From: an uncultured Prevotellaceae bacterium | GTDB taxonomy: Bacteria; Bacteroidota; Bacteroidia; Bacteroidales; Bacteroidaceae | Assembly (NCBI GenBank): GCA_946403615.1 | Contig: CAMJAO010000087.1 | Span: forward strand, 1-7,982 | Reading direction: 5' to 3' | Length of the DNA: 7,982 bases | Part shown: positions 1-6,216 of the stretch, piece by piece | Numbering within the stretch: position 1 is the first letter of the stretch | Layout: each line of letters starts with the position of its first letter | Position numbers and translations under genes: made by a program | Notes under the pieces: generated by a model | The model's database searches: none | Seen by the model: only the letters and a program-made list of their open reading frames with translations | Told to the model about the DNA's origin: nothing

Positions 1-668
1 ATATCCTTGAATTCCTCAAGGCGCTGCCCGCTTGCGCTAAGGCCAAAGGCATCACATTCTCTACGCCCACCGAAATCTGCTTGAAGATGAAGAGTGTCAG
101 CGCACTTGACGTGCCCGACACACTCTCATGGGTTGATGAGGAGCGCGATGTGAGTTGCTGGCTTGGAAATCCCATGCAGCGCGAGGCTTTCAATAAACTC
201 TACAGCGTGGCCGACCGTCTGCGCATTGCCAACGATCCCCGCATCAATCAAGACTGGGACTACCTGCAGGCATCCAACAATTTCCGTTTCATGACGACAA
301 AACCCTCAAATGTTGGATTGGACCGTGGTATTTACAGTTCGCCGTTCGATGCGTTTACTAACTATATGAATATTCTCGGTGATTTCATCAACCGTGTCAA
401 CAACCTCTATCCGCTTGAGATTGAGAATGATGAACTTGAAACACTGCTCACCACCATCAAGAATCAAGGTGATGAGATTGAGATGAAAGACAAGGAGATT
501 ATCCGTTTGCAGGCTAAAGTGGCGAAAATGCAGGCTGAGGAAGACAAACTCAAGGCCAAACTCGACAAAGCAGGCTTGGCTCCGAAGAAAGCACCTGCCA
601 AGAAGGCTACTGCTGCAGAGAAGAAACCTGCCGCCAAGAAAGCTCCTAAAAAGGAAAAGGCAGAATAA
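1..668 (+). CDS. GH57-family alpha-amylase-type glycoside hydrolase, C-terminal part (5' end outside window)
   Basis: The open frame runs in from the left edge (first full codon at 3) to the TAA at 666-668, about 221 residues. The ATG at 81 is internal, since the frame stays open and family-like upstream (for example ITFSTPTEI). Stretches such as SWVDEERDVSCWLGN, QREAFNKLYSVADR and DWDYLQASNNFRFMTTK match what I know of the C-terminal region of Bacteroidetes GH57 alpha-amylases, cytoplasmic enzymes linked to glycogen or alpha-glucan metabolism; the catalytic region lies upstream and is not seen. After the conserved part comes a probable coiled coil (about 429-572, Glu/Lys/Leu heptad-like) and a Lys/Ala/Pro-rich tail (573-665). 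The tail's role is unknown; it could mediate oligomerisation or bind polyanions. A strong terminator follows at 753-795. The family call is by recognition of conserved stretches only. Confidence 0.85.
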   Translation, partial: ILEFLKALPACAKAKGITFSTPTEICLKMKSVSALDVPDTLSWVDEERDVSCWLGNPMQREAFNKLYSVADRLRIANDPRINQDWDYLQASNNFRFMTTKPSNVGLDRGIYSSPFDAFTNYMNILGDFINRVNNLYPLEIENDELETLLTTIKNQGDEIEMKDKEIIRLQAKVAKMQAEEDKLKAKLDKAGLAPKKAPAKKATAAEKKPAAKKAPKKEKAE

Positions 669-700
669 CACAGTGGCCCGATAAGCCGATTCAAAGGCGT

Positions 701-746
701 AAGCCCGCACCCCTCTTATATTGCAGAGGGGATGGGGTAGGGGCTT
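701..746. repeat. REP-like intergenic palindromic element
   Basis: Two nested inverted repeats: an outer 6 bp arm pair AAGCCC (701-706) / GGGCTT (741-746) and an inner 7 bp pair CCCCTCT (710-716) / AGAGGGG (725-731) with an 8 nt loop. The 3' side continues as G-rich ATGGGGTAGGGG. Similar C-rich/G-rich hairpins recur between genes in many Bacteroidetes genomes, so this is probably one copy of a dispersed element. A plain secondary structure cannot be excluded without counting copies elsewhere in the genome. Confidence 0.45.
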
Positions 747-752
747 TATCCC

Positions 753-795
753 AAAGACACAGGGCTTCAACTATGTTTCAAGCCCTGTGTCTTTT
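753..795 (+). terminator. Intrinsic terminator after the GH57 gene
   Basis: A perfect 15 bp inverted repeat, AAAGACACAGGGCTT (753-767) against AAGCCCTGTGTCTTT (780-794), with a 12 nt loop, runs straight into a T-rich stretch (TTTTATTATTTTC, 792-804). Placed 84 nt after the GH57 stop, it should end that transcript. Its 3' arm ends only 27 nt before the ATG of the DUF445 gene, so that gene's promoter must overlap the hairpin or the gene depends on read-through. The A-run on the other side would also allow termination on the - strand. Confidence 0.8.
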
Positions 796-821
796 ATTAT
801 TTTCAATACAATCTACAGATT

Positions 822-1805
822 ATGGATTTCTCCATTACCTACATCACCGCACCGCTGTTGGGTGGCGTCATTGGTTACATCACCAATTACATCGCCATAC
901 GGATGCTGTTCAGACCTCATACGGCAAAATACATATTTGGCATGAAAGTGCCGTTCACCCCTGGTCTTATACCCAAGGAGAAAGGACGCATTGCCGAGGC
1001 CATTGGAGGAGCCATCAGCCAAAACCTGATGAACCACGATGTGCTGAACCGATACCTTCTTTCCGAAGATATGATTAAGAAGGTCCGTCATGCAGTTGAG
1101 CTTTTTTTTGATAAACAGAAAAACAATCAGGAAACTGTCGCAGAGTTCCTCAAACATTATATCTCCGAAGAGGAACTGCAGGGCATCGTAGCGAGCGTAA
1201 ACACAAATATCACCTCTCAGGTTTATTACAAATTGTCTGACAGTGAGGTGGGAATGAATGTGGCGCACATCGTCGTGGAGAGTGCCGTAGAGAAGATGAA
1301 GAGAATGAACCCGGTTGAGGTGCTTGGCGGATTGTTTAGCGGACTTGGTGGATTGAAGGCCATAGCTGCAAAATATGCCGGTGCCAGTCTGTGGAATAAG
1401 TTCTTCACGATGCTACAAAGTCCTGCGGAAAAACTGTTGGCTAAGAATATCAACGGGATGTTGCAGAAAAATGGTGAGGAGATCGTGGCAAAGATGATTG
1501 GCAACGAGACACAGACGCTTATGAATACCCCCGTGGCTCTTTTGCTTAAAGACAAGGATGAGCAAATAGCGCAAATCGTTAAGATGATGGAGTCGGTCTA
1601 TAGCACTGTTATCTCCGAGCATCTGCCACGAATCCTTGAGTCTATCAACATTTCTAAAATTGTAAGGGAGCGTATCAATGAGATGGGCATGGACGAGACC
1701 GAAAAACTCATTTACGAAGTCATGAGTCGCGAACTCAAAGCTATCGAACTTCTCGGCGCCCTTCTCGGCATGATCATGGGCAGCATCAACCTCTTCTTCT
1801 TTTAA
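822..1805 (+). CDS. DUF445 family membrane protein
   Basis: A complete 327-residue protein of the DUF445 family (Bacillus YheB-like), whose molecular function is not established. The N-terminal hydrophobic segment (about residues 5-28) carries the family signature GYITNYIAIRMLFRP, followed by FTPGLIPKEKGRIAEAIG, both hallmarks of the family. The middle (about 60-300) is a mostly helical, charged region, and the last about 20 residues (ELLGALLGMIMGSINLFFF) form a second membrane segment. This gives a membrane anchor at each end with a soluble body between. It is slightly shorter than I recall for Bacillus YheB. The ATG at 822 places the signature at the expected distance from the start; the leader is A/T-rich with no clear Shine-Dalgarno, usual in Bacteroidetes. 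It sits just after the GH57 terminator and is convergent with the pectate lyase gene. Confidence 0.88.
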   Translation: MDFSITYITAPLLGGVIGYITNYIAIRMLFRPHTAKYIFGMKVPFTPGLIPKEKGRIAEAIGGAISQNLMNHDVLNRYLLSEDMIKKVRHAVELFFDKQKNNQETVAEFLKHYISEEELQGIVASVNTNITSQVYYKLSDSEVGMNVAHIVVESAVEKMKRMNPVEVLGGLFSGLGGLKAIAAKYAGASLWNKFFTMLQSPAEKLLAKNINGMLQKNGEEIVAKMIGNETQTLMNTPVALLLKDKDEQIAQIVKMMESVYSTVISEHLPRILESINISKIVRERINEMGMDETEKLIYEVMSRELKAIELLGALLGMIMGSINLFFF

Positions 1806-1902
1806 CCCGCATCGGTCATCAGATTGCGTTCTCTACTCCTATTTATACCCGTTGTATGGGCGGTGACCCTGTGCCCGTCCGAGTGATAACGAGCAAAAGA
1901 CA

Positions 1903-1980
1903 ACGGATTTCACAAATAATTCGATTATAATCAACTGTCCCTCAGTTGTTTATATAATTCGTTTAATTCGTGAAATCCGT
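1903..1980. repeat. Inverted repeat with nested hairpin between convergent genes; possible bidirectional terminator
   Basis: Perfect 11 bp arms ACGGATTTCAC (1903-1913) and GTGAAATCCGT (1970-1980) enclose a second hairpin: CAACTG (1932-1937) / CAGTTG (1943-1948) with loop TCCCT, extended past one T-T mismatch by TATAA/TTATA (1926-1930 / 1950-1954). The arms extend weakly into AATTCG-type sequence, so the two halves look like inverted copies of one repeat unit. It lies between the DUF445 stop (1805) and the pectate lyase stop (2041), which suits termination from both sides, although no long T-run follows the outer stem. Confidence 0.55.
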
Positions 1981-2018
1981 CGACTATAATTCTTTTTCGT
2001 AATTGGCGTAATTCGTAG
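1956..2018. repeat. Degenerate 9-nt periodic AATTCGT array
   Basis: Read in steps of nine from 1956, the units are AATTCGTTT, AATTCGTGA, AATCCGTCG, then two diverged units, then AATTGGCGT and AATTCGTAG. Five of seven resemble an AATTCGTnn consensus and the phase is kept across all 63 bases. Related AATTCGT-rich strings are familiar in Bacteroidetes intergenic DNA. There is no coding function; it overlaps the right arm of the 1903-1980 inverted repeat. Confidence 0.5.
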
Positions 2019-2040
2019 TTCTATATTTAGAAAAACGTAA

Positions 2041-4128
2041 TTATCTCACCACAATTTTCTTTCCACCTTGAATATACACGCCCTTTGGTAGTCCGTAGAG
2101 ATCTTCGCGTGAGGCGTTTTTCTTTACGAGTCTGCCGTCGATGCTATAAATGTTGCTAATGTCGGATGTGGTAGCGCGCATCTCGTCAATACCTGTTGTG
2201 ACAGGGTAGAGCGTGATAATCCATACTACTTGTTGTCCGCCAGGGGTGAAGGTCAGTGTTTTGCTGGCTGCCGGGTCCAATGTAATGGTGTTTGTGGTTG
2301 ATGCTCCAGTTGTACGGCTCTCAAACACATAATCCGTTTCTCCGTATGTCACTCCGTTTAACTCGGCCAACCAAGCTGGTTCATTGTCGACATTGCTATA
2401 GCCGGTGATTTCTACCTTGCCGATAGTCATGCCGTCGGGCAGATTGATGGTGTATTTCTTGTTGCGTGAATACTTATAGCCAGTGATGCCGCATCCCTTT
2501 CCCTCTGCGGGTGCGCCGCTTTGGTTGATGCTGATGCCGTTTTCAAAGGTCCAGCCTGTTAGATTGGTGCTCGGAGCAATAACATAATTGTCTTTATTTT
2601 GCCAATCATTATCGCTGATGATGTTACCTGTCGCCGTTCCGCCGTCATTCTGGTCTTCGGTGATGTGTTCCACCAGCGAGTTGAGGTAGTTTTCCAGATT
2701 CGTGTATCCGTCTGTTCCCACGGTATTGCCGTCACTGGCATCATTCGGATTCAGCCCGTGTGCAGTCTCCCATGTGTCGGGCATGCCATCGCCGTCAGAA
2801 TCTGCAGGTGCCGCCTCGCTGTTCAATACAGGCCATGCACTCCAGTCATCTCCGGCGTCGGAGGGTTTGAGGTTTTCTTGTGAGTCGATGATGCCTTTGT
2901 GGTTGCCAGGCCCGGTGTAGGTGGCCAGACCGTTCTCAGTCTCTTCGATAATAAAGGTATCGTAACTGTCACGTTGAAGCGATGCGCCGGCGTACAACAG
3001 CACTTTCTCATACGCGTCATCGGCGCTGTGAGTTGTTGTGTAGATGAAGTCTATGGGCTCATTCAGATGCATCTGTTCCTTGACCTCGTCGGTCAGGGTG
3101 CCGTCATTGTCGTCACCAAACTGGTTCAATACACCGTATGTCCAGTTGTCATCGGTCACAGTCTGATATTTACTGTTCTTATTGCCCTCTACAAAGAAGG
3201 TTCCCCATTTGTGAAGGGTAGGGGCATAGTCGGGATAATTGGTGATATAACTATTGGTGCGAACTCCGATACAGGCGATACGCATCCGTTTGGTCGAACT
3301 GATTTGGTTGGTCGCAGGACCAGGCTTGTAGTAGTTGTTAACAATGTTCACATTCATAGCCTCGCCACCATAGCAGCCGTTGCCGCCCCAATTGTAAAAC
3401 ACGTTGTTGCGCATATCCATACGCTCATCCAATTGTGTGGTATAGCGCGGGCCAAGTCTTGGCACACGGCTCTCATGATGAGCCATCAGATTGTGATGGA
3501 ATGATGCGCCACTGCCACCCCAGTTGCCGCCATAACCGTGCGACCCCTTTGAGTGACCGGCATCCTGAAGACTCTGGGCTATCAGACACCACTGAACGGT
3601 AATGTCGTGACATCCACCCATCGACAGACACTCATCGATACTCCAACTCACTGAGCAGTGGTCGATAATGATGTCTCTCTGGTCGAGTGCTCCAAAGGCG
3701 TCCCAACCGTCGGCTCCATTTACCTTCACGTTATTATTGCCTAAGCGGAAACGCATATAGCGTACAATCACGTTGTTGGCTTGGATGGTCACTGGATAGT
3801 CGGCTACGCAGATGCCGTCGCCGGGGGCCGTCTGACCGGCAATGGTTACGCTGCCACTGCTGATCTTTAATGCTGAGGTCAGGTGGATGGTGCCTGACAC
3901 GTCAAACACAATGGTCCTGGCACCGCTCTGCGAGAGTGCCCAGCGCAGCGACCCCGTTCCGCTGTTATCAAGGTTGGTCACGTGAAGAACCTTGCCGCCT
4001 CGGCCTCCGGTCACATAGCGTCCGAAACCCTCAGCTCCAGGAAAGGCGGGCGTCTTTTCTTGCCCCGATGAAGGCAACGACAGCAATAACCCAAATAGAA
4101 CGAAAATGATGGCGTATATTTTTCTCAT
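2041..4128 (-). CDS. Secreted pectate lyase, polysaccharide lyase family 1, with C-terminal T9SS-like tail
   Basis: A 695-residue protein predicted to cleave polygalacturonate by beta-elimination outside the cell. Residues 1-23 are a Sec signal peptide (RKIYAIIFVLFGLLLSLPSS) with no lipobox Cys. The PL1 beta-helix follows (about 27-300): FPGAEGFGRYVTGGRGG near the start, acidic residues in GADGWDAFGA (D140, D143) and DHCSVSWSIDE (D156, D165, E166) as likely calcium ligands, and HHESRVPRLGP with R221 as the likely catalytic base, by analogy with PelC-type enzymes. Next are an EF-hand-like segment DSDGDGMPD...NPNDASDGN (443-467), an uncharacterised beta-rich module (about 505-642) and a tail with YSIDGRLVKK and GVYIQGGKKIVVR (660-695) resembling Por/T9SS sorting domains. 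I chose the ATG at 4128 because it begins the signal peptide; the in-frame ATG at 4191 lies inside the palindrome 4166-4197 and would add 21 residues unlike a leader. It is the last PUL gene in the window, 87 nt after the lipoprotein stop. Confidence 0.9.
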   Translation of the reverse strand: MRKIYAIIFVLFGLLLSLPSSGQEKTPAFPGAEGFGRYVTGGRGGKVLHVTNLDNSGTGSLRWALSQSGARTIVFDVSGTIHLTSALKISSGSVTIAGQTAPGDGICVADYPVTIQANNVIVRYMRFRLGNNNVKVNGADGWDAFGALDQRDIIIDHCSVSWSIDECLSMGGCHDITVQWCLIAQSLQDAGHSKGSHGYGGNWGGSGASFHHNLMAHHESRVPRLGPRYTTQLDERMDMRNNVFYNWGGNGCYGGEAMNVNIVNNYYKPGPATNQISSTKRMRIACIGVRTNSYITNYPDYAPTLHKWGTFFVEGNKNSKYQTVTDDNWTYGVLNQFGDDNDGTLTDEVKEQMHLNEPIDFIYTTTHSADDAYEKVLLYAGASLQRDSYDTFIIEETENGLATYTGPGNHKGIIDSQENLKPSDAGDDWSAWPVLNSEAAPADSDGDGMPDTWETAHGLNPNDASDGNTVGTDGYTNLENYLNSLVEHITEDQNDGGTATGNIISDNDWQNKDNYVIAPSTNLTGWTFENGISINQSGAPAEGKGCGITGYKYSRNKKYTINLPDGMTIGKVEITGYSNVDNEPAWLAELNGVTYGETDYVFESRTTGASTTNTITLDPAASKTLTFTPGGQQVVWIITLYPVTTGIDEMRATTSDISNIYSIDGRLVKKNASREDLYGLPKGVYIQGGKKIVVR

Positions 4129-4165
4129 TCGGTTGATGTAAGATAATAGATTTAATAATAAACAT

Positions 4166-4197
4166 AAAGACATGGAGCCGATCGGCTCCATGTCTTT
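4166..4197 (-). terminator. 32 bp perfect palindrome between the lipoprotein and pectate lyase genes; probable (partial) terminator
   Basis: A perfect palindrome centred between 4181 and 4182, with arms AAAGACATGGAGCCGA and its complement, about 14-16 bp of stem and a tight GATC turn. It begins 18 nt after the stop of the upstream lipoprotein gene (4216-4218). On the - strand it is followed by a T/A-rich run (TTTATGTTTATTATTAAA) and ends 37 nt before the lyase ATG (4128). Its base AAAGACA/TGTCTTT matches that of the terminator at 753-795. Because all three PUL genes point the same way, it may lower lyase expression relative to the upstream genes, stabilise the upstream mRNA, or mark a separate lyase promoter. 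Confidence 0.65.
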
Positions 4198-4215
4198 GTA
4201 TCAGATAAATGGTAA

Positions 4216-6147
4216 TTAATACCACATTGGGGCACCTAAGCCGCTCTCAGGCAGGTTGGCCTTGATACGGAACTCGCCTTTGGTCGGATTGCTCCACAAC
4301 TTGGTCTCATTCATGCCCAGTTCCTGCAAACCGTCGAGCGGATAAGTCACACCTTTGTCGTTAGCCCACCAGATGAAGTCGGTCTTGAAACTCTTCGACA
4401 CACTGATCAGTGGGGTCGGTTTCGGTTCTTCTTCTGTTCCGGTGTTAGCATTCACGAAGATGCTGCCCGCGGTACCTGCGGTATAAGTGTGGATGGATTC
4501 ACCAGCCGAACTCTCAGTGGCCATGGTAGGACCGAACAACGAGTTGCTTACGTTCAGAGTGATGGTGTTGGCATTTCCGTTGAGGCGCCACATTGGTGTG
4601 TTGGCATTGGCGGTCGTCTCTTTCGGGGCATAGCAGAAGGTGCAGTTCTCAACATTGAAGGTCAGCGGACCGGCTGTTGCGCGCAGGTCGGCCAACAACA
4701 CAATATTGGTGATGGTGCTGTTCTTCAGTGTAATCTTCTGCCAGTCAGCGGCTTTGTTCGTTGTGGTGAACACGCCTTGATCGCCGATGCAGTTGATGGT
4801 ACAGCCGTCAATCACAATCTCATTGATGTTATCTGTGGATTGCTGGGCGCGGATGAAAGCACGGTAGCCAGTGATGCTACAACCCTTGAAAGACAGTTTC
4901 TTCAAAGTTGACTTTGTGTTATTCATATTCCAAACCTGGCGGCCACCCCATCCCTGGTCGGTATTGGTGGCAATGGGATTGTCATCGTTAGCAACTTTAT
5001 CACTGATGAAGTCCACATTCTCGAATTCCACCCAATCGACGTTTGCCTCGGTGTCCATTGTTATACCGCCGGAAGATATGAATCGGGCATTGGTGCCGAG
5101 GGTTGAAGCGGTCACGAAGCGGACACTGCGGTTAATCTTGATAGAATTGTTCACCTTATAGTCGAAGTCACCGCGAAGGATGATGGTCATGCCGTCTTGC
5201 ACCTGCTCCCAGAATTGTTCGGTCTTCAGGGTGTCTTTGGCCATCTTCTCGTCATAGTCGCGGATGTCGAGCCACATGCCTGCACCGTATTTCGTGTCGA
5301 AATCGATGGCTTTATTGGTAGAGGCTGTCAAGCGGCCTGCATAGGTCGAGTTGTTGAATTCGCTCTCAACATCGGTTGTGTAGGCAATAAAGTAGTACTG
5401 AGTCTGAGGATTCAAACCGGTGATGTCGGTATAACCAGCCTTGAAGGTCTTTTCGTCTATGATTTTAACGATGCGCTCACCACCATCTACGGGAACGGCA
5501 ACAATGGCTTTGATCGCAGTCACAGTATTGGCAGGAGTCTCCTCTTCAGCAGGTACCTCTTCCTCTTCTGTAGCTTTGCAGTTCGGACAATGGCAGTCTA
5601 CGCAAGTGCATTGGTCGCCTTTTCCGCAACCCTCGCACTGACAGGTGCCAGAGCAAGACTTATCCTCTTCTGGTGTCTCGGGTGTGGTTTCTTCTTTTTC
5701 TCCGTTGTCCCAAGTCACTCGGGCGGCACTCTCAATGGTTTTTACGCTCTTCAGTGTGGTGGGATAGGAGATGGTCACATCGCTCGTCTCATATACCTCC
5801 GACGATTTTGCGCCGCTTGCGCTGATTTGCACCTTGTACTTCTCATCCCATTCCAGGTCATCGAAGGTAAAGGGCGATTTCTCACACGTGGCGGTTTTAT
5901 AGAGGGCGTATGTGTTGTTGCCTGCTTCGTCAGTGCCTGTCACCTTAAATAGGTTCAAGGTATATTGGGTAGCGCCGGCAATATTGTCCCAAGTGGCAAT
6001 AACTGAGTTATTGTTCGTTTCCAATGATGCGACAGGGCGGAACAGACGCGGAGCGTCGCCGTCGGTCGGGTCATCGCTGCAACTGCTCATCATGCCTGCC
6101 GTCAGCAGACCGAACAGCGACAATACGAAATATTTAGCGATTTTCAT
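4216..6147 (-). CDS. Surface lipoprotein with FN3 domains and DUF4957/DUF5123-like beta-helix, pectin PUL
   Basis: A complete 643-residue protein. Residues 1-22 are a lipoprotein signal (MKIAKYFVLSLFGLLTAG) with the modified Cys at 23 (MMSSC). The acidic SDDPTDGD right after it fits Bacteroidetes surface-export signals. Two FN3-like domains follow: about 33-128, and about 131-280 once a 60-residue insertion (about 148-207) is set aside. The remainder (about 288-643) is rich in short beta-strands and N/T/V ladders (for example VEFENVDFISD, KKLSFKGCSITG, NEIVIDGCTINC) and ends in LPESGLGAPMWY, consistent with DUF4957 then DUF5123, a right-handed beta-helix pair common in Bacteroidetes pectin PULs. 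I see no convincing catalytic lyase motif, so I infer glycan binding at the cell surface; a cryptic enzyme is not excluded. It lies 69 nt after the SusD-like gene with an A-rich leader, so the two are probably cotranscribed. The insertion holds nine Cys in 26 residues and is unusual. Confidence 0.82.
   Translation of the reverse strand: MKIAKYFVLSLFGLLTAGMMSSCSDDPTDGDAPRLFRPVASLETNNNSVIATWDNIAGATQYTLNLFKVTGTDEAGNNTYALYKTATCEKSPFTFDDLEWDEKYKVQISASGAKSSEVYETSDVTISYPTTLKSVKTIESAARVTWDNGEKEETTPETPEEDKSCSGTCQCEGCGKGDQCTCVDCHCPNCKATEEEEVPAEEETPANTVTAIKAIVAVPVDGGERIVKIIDEKTFKAGYTDITGLNPQTQYYFIAYTTDVESEFNNSTYAGRLTASTNKAIDFDTKYGAGMWLDIRDYDEKMAKDTLKTEQFWEQVQDGMTIILRGDFDYKVNNSIKINRSVRFVTASTLGTNARFISSGGITMDTEANVDWVEFENVDFISDKVANDDNPIATNTDQGWGGRQVWNMNNTKSTLKKLSFKGCSITGYRAFIRAQQSTDNINEIVIDGCTINCIGDQGVFTTTNKAADWQKITLKNSTITNIVLLADLRATAGPLTFNVENCTFCYAPKETTANANTPMWRLNGNANTITLNVSNSLFGPTMATESSAGESIHTYTAGTAGSIFVNANTGTEEEPKPTPLISVSKSFKTDFIWWANDKGVTYPLDGLQELGMNETKLWSNPTKGEFRIKANLPESGLGAPMWY
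5527..5706 (-). other. Cys-rich, metallothionein-like insertion with acidic linkers inside an FN3 domain
   Basis: Residues about 148-207 of the lipoprotein. The core (5578-5655, residues 165-190) has cysteines at 165, 169, 171, 174, 180, 182, 185, 187 and 190, including three C-x-C-x2-C units (169-174, 180-185, 185-190) and His186. It is flanked by Glu/Pro/Thr-rich linkers (EKEETTPETPEED and EEEEVPAEEETPA). The FN3 strand ending ARVTWDN precedes it and the next strand (TAIKAIVAVPV) follows, so it seems to replace a loop between early strands. The frame is intact and the Cys codons are mixed TGC/TGT, so it is genuinely coding. The spacing is like metal-thiolate proteins; metal binding is an inference. 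Confidence 0.75.
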
Positions 6148-6216
6148 ATCTTAATGATTTATGTTTGTTCTTTTTCAAATGATAATGAGATGAATTGACG
6201 GTTATGTGCTTATACA

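Noticed and set aside
1856..1878. ATGGGC/GCCCGT hairpin after the DUF445 gene as its terminator
   Set aside because: Only 6 pairs including a G-U, with an 11 nt loop and no T-run afterwards; weaker than the 1903-1980 structure.
2899..3504. 201-codon open frame on the + strand opposite the pectate lyase
   Set aside because: It is antisense to the conserved lyase domain and its product resembles no family I know; best explained by codon bias of the true gene.
4129..4191. Longer start for the pectate lyase at the ATG at 4191
   Set aside because: The added 21 residues do not resemble a signal peptide start, and the ATG lies within a perfect palindrome. The ATG at 4128 begins a canonical signal peptide.
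5197..5952. 251-codon open frame on the + strand opposite the lipoprotein gene
   Set aside because: It is antisense to a well-supported gene, its product is cysteine- and phenylalanine-rich without recognisable domains, and it has no leader or neighbours to support it.
6160..6167. TATGTTTG on the + strand, a perfect match to the Bacteroidetes -7 element TAnnTTTG
   Set aside because: It points against the operon into the 3' end of the SusD-like gene, and no TTTG lies at the expected -33 distance; probably chance in A/T-rich DNA.
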